64,000 nt of DNA from Lutraria lutraria (taxonomy: Eukaryota > Mollusca > Bivalvia > Venerida > Mactridae): positions 11,881,479 to 11,945,478 of the forward strand of contig OZ026837.1 in the NCBI GenBank assembly GCA_964023205.1, read 5' to 3'. Under the pieces are notes generated by a model, which searched no databases, was not told the DNA's origin, and was given only the letters and a program-made list of their open reading frames with translations. Made by a program: the position numbers and the translations under genes. The first letter of the stretch is position 1; each line of letters starts with the position of its first letter. Positions 11,722-23,948 of this stretch are shown in pieces.

Positions 11722-14700
11722 ATGACAACAGCCTTACATTTAATATCCCTCAATGCACAGGGTTTAAGGGATAAACTGAAACGGGCCCGCTTACTGCAAT
11801 GGTTAATGCACCAAAAGGCAGATGTAACGTTTTTACAAGAAACTCATTTTACGGTTGACCTTGAAAATATTCTTCCAATGAATTTAATAAATATGAAATG
11901 TACTATTCCTTCGGATCCAATAATAGTAAAGGCTGCTCCATTTTAATAAATAAATCAATAACATGTAATATTTTAAATAACTGATAACAATAACGGAAGA
12001 TACGTTATACTTAATATTGAGTATAACAATAATATAATTACATTAATAAACATTTATGCTCCTAATGACAAAGAAATCAGAAACGTGTTTTTCAAAAACA
12101 TTTCACAACTTATAGCGGAATACACACAAGGAATAAAAATAGTTGGAGGAGATCATAACGAAACTTTACATAACATTGACAGAGTAACAAAATCAAATAA
12201 AATAAATAAGCATCCAAATTTAAATGACATGATAAATGCACACAATTTAATTGGTATATGGAGAACTTTAAATAAAACAAAAACACAATTCACATGGCGC
12301 AGAAAAAATGGAATAGAAAAAAGCAGAATTGATTTATGGCTCATTGAAGAAAACCTTATTCCACTAATTTTATCAACAGACATTCGTCCTGCTCTGATCA
12401 AATATACTGACCATTTAGCAATTTCACTTAAACTAAAACCACCTTTAGAAAGAGGACCAGGATTTTGGAAACTTAACAAAGCATACTTATGCGATACTGA
12501 ATATTGCGAAGAAATAAAGGCTATGACTGAAAAACTAACAGCATTAAACATTAAAAGTCATCGAACAAAATGGGAAATATGTAAAAATAACATTAGAGAA
12601 ATAACAATTAAATATTCTAAAGAAAAATCAAAGGAAAGAAAATGTAAATTAACTGATCTTGAAAAGCAACTAAAAGAACTATATCAAAATGAGCTAACTA
12701 CAAACAATCAGGAGATAAAAGCAAATATCAACAACATTGAAATGGAAATTGAAAATATTTATAGTTTCAAAGCTAAGGGGGCACAAATACGTTCACGGGT
12801 AGTATTATTAGAAGACAATGAAAAAAACACAAACTATTTTTTGAACCTTGAAAACTCTAGACAAACAAGAAAAGTTATTAATTCATTATCAATAAAAGGA
12901 AACGTAATAACTGATTAAGAAACCATTTTGGAAGAAACGGTCAAATTTTATGAAAATCTTTACAAAAGTTCCCATGTCAACGTTGATGAATATTTAAATT
13001 CAATGGAAACTGATAACACTTTAAACGATAATGAGGCTAAAGAATTTGAAGGAACCGTTACATATGAAGAAGCTACATATGTTATAAACATAATGAATAC
13101 AAATAAAAGTCCAGGCCTCGACGGTCTGCCAATAGAATTTTATAAACAGTTTTGGAAACAAATAATGTATTTAGTTGTGGATTCCTTAAATGAAGGTTTT
13201 GACAAAGGCGAACTCTCGTTCACACAAAAACAAAGCGTATTTTCCTTACTTTATAAAAAAGGAGACCCTAATAATTTGGAAAACTGGCGACCTATATCTC
13301 TTCTTAACACAGACTATAAAATTTTAGCCAAAGTTTTAGCAATGCGCCTACAAAAAGTATTACCAAGTATCATTAGCCACGATCAACAAGGATTCATTAA
13401 AAATAGATATATAGGATAGAATATAAGACAAATTCAAGATGTTATAGATTACAAAAACATAACAAACACTCCAGGAGCTATTCTATCTCTCGATTTTAAA
13501 AAAGCGTTTGATACAATTGAATGGTCATTTTTACAAACATCTTTGTTGAAATTCGGATTTAAAAATTCCTTTGTACAATGGGTAAACATTATGTACTCAA
13601 ATATACAGTCTTGTCTAATGAATAACGGTTGGAGTTCTAGATTTTTTATGTTATCTCGTGGCGTCAGACAAGGGTGTCCATTATCAGCCCTTCTATTTAT
13701 TATTGTCGCTGAAATTATGGCGATCAAACTAAGAAACAGCACAACATTTAAAGGAATAGAAATAAAAATCGACAAGAATATTAATAACAACACAAAACAC
13801 ATCAAACTCACTCAATTAGCAGACGACACAACACTATTCATACAAAATGAAAATGAAATAAACATCTCTCTAGAAATAATCGAAGAATTTGGTCAATATT
13901 CCGGTCTAAAACTAAATAGAAATAAAACTCAAGGACTATGGATAGGCAGTTCAAAATCAAATACACACAATGTCGATAGCATAGGTTTTACAAATACATA
14001 TGTTAAAGCATTAGGAATCTATTTTGGCAATAACTCCGATGAATGCGAAGGTCTAAACTGGCAGAATAAAATTGAAATATGTAAATATCTCATACAAAGA
14101 TGGCAAAAACGAAAACTAACATATTACGGGAAAATAACAATAATAAAAAGCTTAATCCTTCCAAAGTTAACATAGTTAATGCAATCAATGTCCACTCCAA
14201 AACAAATCGTAAAACAAGTTACTAAACTATTCTCAGATTTTCTTTGGAGCAATAAACGTGAAAAAATAAAAAGGACAACACTAATAGGAAATAAACTTGA
14301 CGGAGGCTTAAGTATGGTTGATATAGACAGTTATGTAAATTCCCTTATACTAAAATGGATCCAAAACTTGAGATCTTCTTATAATGCAAACTGGAAAATT
14401 ATTCCTTTATTATTACTGAACCAGTTTGGTAAAGAACTATTAATATTTGAGATAATCCTAGATAACTTGAAATCGCTCCCTAACACTAAAACAACATTGA
14501 CTCCATTCTATGTAAATATCATAGATACATGGATTAAATATAATAAACAGTCAACTAAAGCACACCAAAATCATTTAGTACAACCAGGAACCAAATCATA
14601 TGGGGCAATAGGTATATCAAATTTAAAGGAAAATGTCTCATATTTAACTCATGGATCAATTCAAATTTGTTATTCGTTAACGACTTAATTGACATCAACG

Positions 14701-15485
14701 GCAGAATAAGCGAACGCAAAATATATGATAAGCTTACAAATAAAACAAACTGGATATCTGAATCTGAAACTATTAAACAGGCAATACCCTTAGAATGGAA
14801 GAAAAAAATCAAAACCACAGAATCATTAAAAACTTCCATTAAAACTCAACTAAAACTCGACTCAGTGGACAAAACTAATACGAAAATCATTAGTAGCAAG
14901 GACTACTGCATAGAATTTATAAAAAGAAAATATGAAATCCCTTATCTACATCAATCAAGCTTCAATAAAAAATTCAATTGGCTTAGCTACTACTATTTCT
15001 TAAATAAAGCACTGGTCGACAACCGCGTCAAACAATTTAAATATAAGCTTGTACATAACATAAAAGCTACTAATGAAAATCTCTACAAATGGAAAATATT
15101 CACCTCCCCAAAATGCTTACACTGCGGAGCTTTAGAAAACTTAAATCACTTTTTTATAACATGTCCTTACATGGACTCATTCTGGGAAAAGATAATCAAA
15201 GTATTTTCAGAAAATGGCATAAACAACAAAATGAACTTTTTAGAATACATACTTATAGGTTATAAAATCATGTATAAACAATACGAAATAATAAATGTAA
15301 TATTAAGTCAAATAGGATACTCTATTTATAAAAGTTATTTTAAAAGTGAACGTAGGAAGAACAAAACTAATATTCTCCAAATATTATATGTTGATTTAGA
15401 CACATTATCTAGATATTATATATATAAAAATAAAGAAAGTTTTGGTTTCATAAAGAAATTTTGTCAGGCTCTGAACATTCCCTAA
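11722..15485 (+). pseudogene. LINE A copy 1 ORF2: endonuclease and reverse transcriptase
   Basis: The start at 11722 opens with an AP-like endonuclease (ISLNAQGLRDKLKRARLLQW, then FLQETHF). The frame breaks near 11900 and resumes by 12085, with VGGDHNE and FTWRRKNG. In-frame stops lie at 12916 (TAA), 13417 (TAG) and 14173 (TAG), and a further frameshift is near 14650-14680. Reverse transcriptase motifs are NKSPGLDGLPIEFYKQFW, NWRPISLLNTDYKI, LDFKKAFDTIEW, SRGVRQGCPLSALLF and the catalytic LADDTTLF at about 13820. A C-terminal CLHCGALENLNHFFITC is the zinc-knuckle-like motif of this group. ORF2 would nick DNA and prime reverse transcription at the target. The element is inactive as read. Confidence 0.88.
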
Positions 15486-15985
15486 TTTTATTAAAGCTTT
15501 TATAACATATATCTCTGCATGCTTATACGTGTATCTTGATTTAAACTTGTATCTTCATATATAAAAAGTTGTCAATATTTGCAAAATTATTAATACACCA
15601 TTTACTGTTTATATGTACAATATGTATATGTAACCTGTTGTGAATAAAGCATAAAAAAACAAAAGAGTAATAAAATAATACATTGCCATTAATTGAATAT
15701 ATTCACTTGTTATTTTTTACATGAAATCACTCACAAAAAAACAGTTTGTGCTGCGTCTGCCTACCTTCAACTAAATCAGTCAATTATATGACATATAATA
15801 GTATATCAATGTTAATAAATAACTATATAAATCAGTCACACCAAATAAATTATCTTAAAATCCTACGAACAAAATTTTGTATTCATAAAAATATTATCAG
15901 GCAACAAGTTCCAAAATATAGAAAACATGTATGCATAAAACAATACAAAACACCCTACCCTTCAGACTATTTAAAAAAAGTATCA

Positions 15986-16195
15986 CACCTTTCACAGACA
16001 AAAATAATAGCCATACTTTCAAAGAAAAAATAACATCCCGTTTTTTCACAGACGAGAAAAAAGACATCGCTCCGTTCACAGACACAAACAAATCATAACA
16101 AACAACCTTTCATTGACAGAAAAAAAAGTACAAAACAATTTACCTTTCACAGACGAGTAGAAATCCCACCTTTAACAGACGAAAACAATCATCAA
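15986..16195. repeat. Degenerate short tandem cluster of CACCTTTCACAGAC
   Basis: Five or more variants of CACCTTTCACAGACRA stand about 25-60 bp apart, the best at 15986, 16142 and 16167. Single copies are at 9667, near 16433 and at 17448, with a weaker one near 38112. The spacers are A-rich. Confidence 0.5.
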
Positions 16196-16260
16196 AACAA
16201 GATGAGTTTTTAAAACACAATGCTCCCGTGACGACCTTTGACCTACTGACCTGGAACTGT

Positions 16261-16370
16261 ACCTTTTTGACTGGCCCATGAAAACATAACGTGTTGTCTC
16301 ATGCTCGCGTCTTTTTTCTAGCAAATTATACGGTAAAGCAGCGTTATTTTCGAGGGCCAGTCCAAAAAGC
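16261..16370. repeat. Hairpin around ACTGGCCC/GGGCCAGT
   Basis: TTTTTGACTGGCCC...GAAAACATAAC on the left is answered by GTTATTTTCGAGGGCCAGTC and CAAAAA on the right, with a loop of roughly 50 nt. Arms are about 25 bp with a few mismatches. GC content is higher than in the flanks. Confidence 0.55.
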
Positions 16371-16909
16371 TCGGGGCGAGTTCGCTGTAGCCCCATCCGA
16401 ATTTCCATATCCAATTAACAGGCAAAAACATCCCACCATTCAAAGACAAAAAAAAACACACAAATACTTTACTAAATAACCGATGCTTTAAATCAGTTCT
16501 CTGATTTAGCGTCAAGACATCCCAGATTCCTTACATGCTCTCTACATGATCATCCAGGGATTGAAAAATTGAGAGTAACTGTTAAAATACATTTCCATTA
16601 CACATATAATTACTTCTTATCTTTTACATACCATCACTCACGAAAAACGCTTAGTTTTATATGTTCTGTCTGCCTTCATCTAAATATGATATATAACAAA
16701 GTAAACAAATTGTAAAATTTAAAGTACTACTTGAATTCATAAATATAAATCAAAAGTATTCTGTCATATTTACATTTCAATACACGTATCTGTGATTGAA
16801 TCAGTCATAATATATTACGATGAAAAATATTCACATTTTTAACTGTTCGCGATTTTCAACAATATTCAAGCACATAGAACATCTGATTAATCTTTTAAAC
16901 AGCTTTTAG

Positions 16910-17391
16910 TCAGTCTACGTCCATTTTTTCCGGTGTTCCAGAATCACTATTCGGTGGTTGATCCAATACCATGTTACGGATTTCTTCATTTCGTCCAACA
17001 TTTGCAGGAAACTGCTTAAACCTAGGACTGTCTGGACCGATTGCATGGAGGATATCTATAATTGGTGTTACTATGTAACGACCATTCCCCATGCTACCTT
17101 GTAGTAATCCTAGTGCTTTCAGGTCACCTGTTTCAGGCTTGATAAAAACAAGAGCCCCAGAATCACCTTCCTCAGCAAACTGGACATCATTGTTACTTGC
17201 AACCAGTATTTGTTTCATAAAGTCTAAAATGTTTTTTTTATATTTTATACGTAAACGATTTCCAATTGACAGTACGTTTCCTTGAGTGACTTTTGTTTTA
17301 TAACCATACTTGACCACTGGTAACCCCAAACAATCTTCTGGCTTTTCTGTTTCACCTAGAGTGAATTTCATCTTGTTCTGTTCTGTAAACC
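16910..17391 (-). CDS. Protease gene 2, last exon (nucleophile Ser domain)
   Basis: The acceptor ATTATGTAG precedes base 17391. The first two bases complete a Gly codon begun by the G that ends the exon at 31536, then the reading is FTEQNKMKFTLGETE. The gene 1 exon starts in the same way and phase, so the splice is well supported. The exon holds the C-terminal half of a trypsin-like barrel: EEGDSGALVF carries the nucleophile Ser (codon 17161-17159), then LGLLQGSMGNGRYIVTPI. The stop is at 16912-16910 after a polar tail ending MDVD. With the exon starting at 32574 the protein would be about 506 residues. The gap to the previous exon is about 14.1 kb and is filled with retrotransposons. Confidence 0.82.
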
Positions 17392-18677
17392 CTACATAAT
17401 GTATAAGAACAACACATATCTACAGCAAGTACTAGTATAAGACATCGCACCTTTCACAGACAAGATAAGAACTCTTAAGTAGTAAAGCAAAATGATATAG
17501 CGCACCAAGGAATGGCTAGTGTAACTAAAATAATTGTAAAAAAGGTTTGTGTTGTCAATGTCCCATCTAGGCGTGAAAACGGGATAAAGTATTTTTCTGA
17601 ATGGTCCCACCCGGACATTTGCCACAATAACGCAAAGAAAACATTAACCCGTTTTCAGACTTTTATCAAAGATTCTAACAACAAACTTTCTTCATAACAT
17701 TATAGCATACAGTTGTAAATTTGAGGTGCGCTAGATCATCTTGAATTACTTGAATGATTTCATACAAAAATAAGGCAATTTACGAGAGATGATGTTTACA
17801 GATAGAAGGTCCGAGATGGGTTCAACTGATGATGTAGTGTACTACATTGTACTCAGAGATAACATAAACTATTCAGAGATATTAGGCTGTTGATATGCTA
17901 CGGGCGTAGTCCACGGTAATTAACGTTGCCTCTGATTATTAATGATCTTATCAATAGGTTCAACACCAACGGGCCCGTAAGAGGCCCGGTTGTGCACGTG
18001 CGACTACGATACATACTGACCGCGTTATCGCGTCAACTCACTTGCATAATCGTTTCTTCCCAAAAACCATTACTACATAACGTCACGGTGTTCATGCACA
18101 AAACAATACCTGTTATCTGTATCAGAACAAATTTTAACAGCTGGTCATCAAACCGCAAGACTTTTATGGGGGTAAAACGTCATTTGCATTTCACACGCAA
18201 CCAATTGCAATCAGTTCTCTTTAACGACTCATCACCATTCTATAAACAGCGGCTGCGACATTAAGTTAACCTTGCTCCTCGCACCGGTTACGTCAAGCTA
18301 TGCTACCATAAAGTATTTGTACTGATCAAGAGAAGTAACCGCTGTTGGTAGTTTTTAAGCTAACACCGCGACCGGTACTAGCAGACGACGAATGTAAGTT
18401 TCGAAATTTCCGAAGAAAACTCGGCGTATTAACTAAAGTCTTTCGAGTAAAGAAACAATACCATATAGTATATTGCTCAAATTGTTTACTGAGGCATTGT
18501 ACATTATATAAATTCTGAATTCGACGTCGTTATTCCACATTATTAGATCATTGTGTGAACGAGTTTCACGTCTGAACTATTTCGTACTCGTGTAAGTAAG
18601 CTATGAGTGGAAAAGGACGCCAGTACACTATCGAATTATTTCTTAGTAAGTCAATTATGCATCAGGTTGTTGAACTC
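17392..18677. other. Intron of protease gene 2, no gene seen
   Basis: It contains one CACCTTTCACAGAC motif (17448-17461) and a slightly GC-richer patch at 17900-18320. CTCGCACCGGTTACGTCA at about 18275 recurs with one change near 33473 (CTCGCACCGGTTATGTCA), so this is probably an old repeat. Confidence 0.4.
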
Positions 18678-19470
18678 TTAAACCATAAGGCGGATCTGGG
18701 TTTTGTAGATGGCGAAGATCCAAAATAATTCAAGGCCAGCGACATAAGAACATGCCATGGGGTTGGCAATGGAGCAAAGAAGAAACAGATAATAGTGCGT
18801 TTTGTTTGCGCGAGTGAAAGTGAGTGAAGTATTCAAATCGAAGAAGCATTTCAAAAACTCAACATCCTTCAAGGGCGTCTTCCTTACTGAGGATATGACC
18901 GCACTTCGTATGAAATTAAGGGGGGTTGTAAAGAACAACAGTTCAGCAACAAATGTTTATACTATAAATGGTAACATTCACACTACATACAGCAGATGAT
19001 CTGTTCAAGATCAATGTGACCCCTGACCTTGAAGTTCTAGGTTTGAAGAATTTTGGTTGGTAGGACGAGGAGGAGGATGAGAGTGCAGAGACTGTTGTTT
19101 CTAGTTTAAGTTATACTTGTTCTCGTTCAAAAACTGTTATCATGTCTACTTTTTAGCTGGTCACACTGATATCATACAATTTCTTTCTTAAATGTGTGTG
19201 GTCTTTTGTCCAAGCTATTTATGCCAGATTTTGATGATTTTGTTCAGAAATATGACATTTGTTGCAGAAACTCATTTAGACAAGTTTGACTCTGTAAACG
19301 TAGAAGGTTTTACATTTAAGCATATAAACAGGGAAGCCTGAAAATGTAATGCTGGAGGAGTTGGTGCTTTTATTAAAAACACACTGTATGACAAAGTATT
19401 TTTCTTAGAACAGTCTTCTGAAAATTTTCTGTGGTTCAAATTTCAGGATAATGTATTTTTGTGTGCTTTT
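18678..19470 (+). mobile_element. LINE B fragment: end of ORF1 and start of endonuclease
   Basis: The plus-strand reading gives GVFLTEDMTALRMKLRGVV and VYTINGNIHTT (18800-19000), then across frames ADDLFKINVTPDLEVLGL, typical of the end of LINE ORF1 proteins. Next is an endonuclease start: LNVCGLLSKLFMPDFDDFV, CFVETHLDKFDSVNVEGFTF, AGGVGAFIKNTLYDKVFFLE. It stops abruptly near 19470, where LINE A copy 2 ends. Several stops and frame changes show decay. It may be the 5' part of the LINE B whose 3' part is at 26850-30440. Confidence 0.65.
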
Positions 19471-19699
19471 TGTGAAAACGCATGGTTTCGTTTATTTTAT
19501 ATCCTATTTCATGGTTTACAGCTGAATGCATATAACATGAGAAATGTGGATGGATGCATAAATAAAACATACAATAAGCATACAGAAAAATAAAGACAGA
19601 AATGTATATTTTCGTATGAGTGATGGAAATTATCGGGAAAAGTATAGCTCCATATACATGTACATATAAATGCGCAGTTGTATAATGTTTGTAGTTGTG

Positions 19700-22600
19700 A
19701 TTGTAGTGTCTCACAGAATTGTTTTAAAAGGGAATGTTTACTACTGTAGCATCTTGTTAGGATATCTAAGTCGATATATAACGTATTTAAAGATTTATTG
19801 ATTACGCTATCGCTTTTAAAATATGATTTATAGACGCAGTATTCAATTTGACTTAGAATGATATTGATAGTTTCGTAATGTCTGTATTTTATTTTATATT
19901 CAATGACAATATTATCTAGAGAGTTTATTTTGTTATTTATTCCTATATTTGAAAATAGTTCATTCATTGTTGTCCAAAAGGATGTTAAGTACGGACATGT
20001 TAGGAAGAAATGATTGTAATTTTCAATTTGGCCGCAATAGAAACAATTAGGAGAATCCAGTGCTTTCCATTTATGGAGATTCTCCTTTGTGGCAATAATG
20101 TAGTTTACTATTTTGTATTTAAAGTGTTTTACTTTTGTATCAATAATAGTTTTATGTAAAAAGTGATAGACACTATGCCAACTAAGTTTTCGTTGGTGAA
20201 GAGAACTGATTTCAATTTTCCATATAAGTAAGATAGCTTTTTAAATTATCTCAACTTCTGAGATCCCCTTTTATCAATAATATTATGAAATTAAATATTA
20301 TGTTGAATTTATCCAAGATTTGAATATTAAACATTTGCCATGTAGTTTGATATGCTGATTACCCCAAAGTATTTGGTTTCTGATATTGAAGGAAGAAAGT
20401 GATTCTTTTTTAGTTTTGGTATTGTTAAATTCATTCCATATATTAATAATATTTATGTAGAATTGTGGTAAGGGTATGACGGGTTTGGAATAGATTTATA
20501 ATTGTCTAGGTTCATATTAAAAATCATTAAGTTTTTACTAAATTGGTTTAATAGGGTTTGTGGTATGAATTTCCAGTTTGCATGGTTATTGTTCTTTAAA
20601 TTTTGAATCCATTTTAATTTCAGGGATTTATCGTAGTTGTCTATGTCTATCATGTTTAATCCTCCATCTAACTTATTTTTATATGAAATGGATCTTTTTA
20701 TTTTCTCTTTTTTATTGTCCAAGAGGAATGAAAATATATTTTTTAAGCTTTTGGTTATTTGTTGCGGTGTAACTAAGGAGTGCATTAGATATGTTAATTT
20801 ATGTAGTATTAAACTTTTTAAGACTGTTATTTCCCCTAAAAAGGTTAACTCTCGTTTTTTGCCATGCTTGTATTAAGTTATGACACATAAGTATGTTTGA
20901 GTTCCAGTTAACGTTTTCGCATTCATTTCTATTATTTCCAAAATAAACACCAAGGGCTTTGACATATGTGTTAGTAAACTGTATGTCATTTACATTATAC
21001 GTATTATTTTTGATCTGCCGATCCGCAGTCCTAACGTTTTGTTTTTATTTAGTTTCAGGTCTGAGTAGTTGCCAAAAGCATGTATTATTTTTAAAGAATT
21101 GTTTCCATCATCTTGATTTTTTACGAACAAAGTAGTATCGTCAGCTAATTGTGTGATTTTTATATGGTGCGAGATTTCTGTATTATTTGTTTGGTTAATT
21201 TTTATTCCTTCAATTAATTCGTCTTTTCTTATTTGGATTGCCGTCACTTCTACAACTATGATGAATAAAAGCGCTGATAGCGGACACCCTTGTCATATTC
21301 CGCGATGTATTTAAAAAAACCGTGACGTGGCTCCAAAGATTGTTCATTAAACAATATGAAATGTTATTATAAAGAACGTGTACCCATTTGATAAAAGAGT
21401 CTTGGAATCCAAATTTTCTAAGTGTGTGCAATAAAACTGTCCACTCAACAGTACCGAAGGCTTTTTTAAAATCTAGAAATAATACAACACCTTCTCTATT
21501 GGTTAAATCAAAATAGTCAATAACATCTTGTATTTGTCTTATGTTGTATCCTATGTTTCTATTTTTAATAAAGCCTTGCTGGTCGTGGGAGATTATTTAA
21601 GGCAATACGCACTGTAAACGGTTTGATAGCACTTTTGCCGCTATTTTGTAGTCAGTATTTAGAAGGGAAATCGGTCGCCAGTTTTCAATATTTTCAGACT
21701 CTCCCTTTTTATATATTAATAAGAAGACGCTTTGTTTTTGTGTAAAGGAGAGTTGCCCTTTATCGAAACCGTCATTTAGCGAATTAACAACTAGAAATTG
21801 TATTTGATCCCAGAATTTCTGGCAAAATTCTACTGATAAGCCATCAAGTCCAGGACTTTTATTAAATTTCATTTAATTTAAGGCTTCATGATCAGTTGTT
21901 TCCTTAATGGATATTAGTCTATCGCATTGACGTGAGTCGTTGTTATTTAATTTGTTAACAAAATTGTTGTCTAGATAATCAGTAACATTATTATTAGTTG
22001 ATTTGTAAAGAGTTTCATAAAAATGGACACATTCTTTTAAGATATCCTCTTGTGAAGACAGATTTTTACAATTTACAGACAACGATGTAATGTCTTTACG
22101 CGATTGTCTTGATTTTTCTAAGTTGAAAAAGAAGTTCGAGTTTTTTTCGTTTTCTTTTATAAGTGCTACCCTTGATCGTATGTGTGCACCTTTGCCTTTG
22201 ACCATATATATGCTTTCGATTTCTTTTTCTAATTTTTGTATATTATTGTTTTGTTCCTGACTGTTTGACTTATTTATATAAAGGTCGTTAAGTTCTTTCT
22301 CAAGTAAGTTTAGAGTACATTTTCTATATTTAGCTTTTTGTTTTGAAAATGTTACAGTAAATTGTCTTATTTCATTTTTACAAATTTCCCATTTTAACTG
22401 ATCATTGATATTTACTAAATTTGAGTTTTTAATAATTATATTTACTATCATTTCGCAATACTTTATATCGTTTAAGTATATATTATTTAATTTCCAGAAC
22501 CCAGGTCCTCGTTCTTTAGGGGAAACATAGTTTTAATGATATTGCAAGATGATCAGTGCATTTAATTAGAGCTGGTCTGATGTCAGTTTTTAAATAAGGG

Positions 22601-23240
22601 GGTGATATTTTCCTCAGTTAACCAAAAATCATTTTTTTCTAAACCGTTTTTTCTGCGCCATGTGAATTGTTTTAGTGATTCATTTTTATTTCTCCATATA
22701 TCGATTAAATTGTGCATTTTGATTAATTTCTGTAAATTAAATGTTGAATTTTTAGGAGTCTGTTTTATCTTCGATATTCTATCAATAGAACTTTCGTTGT
22801 AGTCCCCTCCAACTATTTTAACTCCCTGTGAATTATCTGATAATATTTTTGTGATGTTTGTAAAAAATAAATGTCTATTTTGTTTATCATTAGGAGCATA
22901 TACATTCATTATCGTAAGCGCATTATTCATAATCTCAATATTAACAAGTATATATCTCCCATTTGTGTTATCGATTGTTTTATCAAGAACAGTGAATTCT
23001 ACATTTTTGTTAATGAGGATAGAGCATCCTCTGCTATTATCCGAACAATAAGAATGAAAAGGACACCACTCGCTAAAATCGCGGTTTAATTCAAGTTCTA
23101 AATCATTCGTAAAATGCGTTTCTTGCAGAAAAATAATATTACTGTTTGGTGAGTTCACCATTGTAAAAGACGTGCATGCTTTGAAGAATCTCGTAAACCT
23201 TGTGCGTCTAGGGAAACTAAGTGAATATTATCAGAAATCA
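19700..23240 (-). pseudogene. LINE A copy 2 ORF2: endonuclease and reverse transcriptase
   Basis: The start at 23240 reads MISDNIHLVSLDAQGLRDSS. After a frame break it continues with IIFLQETHF, SRGCSILINKNVEF, GGDYNESSIDRISK and FTWRRKNG for the endonuclease. Reverse transcriptase motifs are NKSPGLDGLSVEF, NWRPISLLNTDYKI and LADDTTLF near 21150. The C-terminal part is read in pieces to about 19700. At least five frame changes or stops interrupt it (near 23160, 22580, 21870, 21590 and 21250). It is a dead copy, useful as a comparison that confirms the frames of copy 1. Confidence 0.8.
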
Positions 23241-23330
23241 TACTGGGGGTAATAAGTTTTTGAAAGGATACCAAAACAATAGCATGATAATATATCGCAA
23301 GTTCTCAAGACATGATTGAGCTTAGTAAAG

Positions 23331-23350
23331 AAGTACATGTACATGTACTT
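23331..23350. repeat. Perfect 20-bp palindrome
   Basis: AAGTACATGTACATGTACTT equals its own reverse complement. It sits in the ORF1-ORF2 spacer of LINE A copy 2, about 90 bp upstream of the ORF2 start. Confidence 0.7.
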
Positions 23351-23948
23351 GATAAAAATGATAATATGCTTGCGTATAATAATAGAATGACATTTAACCA
23401 TTGGTTTGTTTGATTGGTGTGTAAATAGCATAAAACAAAGGGAAAAAACTAACATAAGTGTCTTAAAAAAGGACATGACAGTGATATACAAAATCATGTA
23501 ACAAAACAATGAAATCTGTTATCTACGACAGAAAATACATGATCGTGTCGTAGGTTAATCATATTCGTATAATAATCGTATTTTTATAACAAACATTGTA
23601 TGTAAAAGATACGTAGATGTTTTTAAGATGAAAGCAAGTATTCGTAATGTGACATGGATACATTGTTTTTATAATAGAATGTCGAAATTGTATAGTAAAT
23701 CGTTATGTATCGATATTTCATAACTAGCTTACTTGATATGTTAATACATTTATAGGCAGCATTTAAGTAGATATCGTATTTAAGCGATACATATACATTG
23801 TATATATATTTAACATAAGTTAATCAGTTAAGATCTATTTGGCTCATGGCGTAATTCCTCTATGTAATCCGATGTTCTTATTGTGTAAGTCCGTAATGGA
23901 AGTCCGATGTATTTCGTTATCATTTCGAAGTAATTTTGATGCTAATAG

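Larger units (their letters stand above)
9961..15660 (+). mobile_element. LINE A, copy 1 (L1/Tx1-like, two ORFs, decayed)
   Basis: A near-full-length non-LTR retrotransposon. ORF1 carries zinc knuckles, followed by a ~430-bp AT-rich inter-ORF spacer, then ORF2 with endonuclease, reverse transcriptase and a C-terminal CCHC-like motif. It ends in an A-rich 3' region with AATAAAGC at about 15643. The LADD active site, the KSPGLDGLP motif and the two-ORF layout fit the L1/Tx1 group. A second copy of the same family lies at 19471-24903 in opposite orientation. A few nonsense changes and frameshifts show it is dead. It lies 3' of protease gene 2. Confidence 0.85.
15661..16909. other. 3' flank of protease gene 2: no gene, repeat motif cluster and a hairpin
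   Basis: AT-rich DNA downstream of the gene 2 stop. It holds the CACCTTTCACAGAC cluster and a hairpin, listed separately. Parts match 37910-38120 (CATCAATGTTAATA, AATCAGTCACAC, ATACAAAACA), suggesting a duplicated flank. No clear AATAAA stands just beyond the gene 2 stop on the minus strand. Confidence 0.45.
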
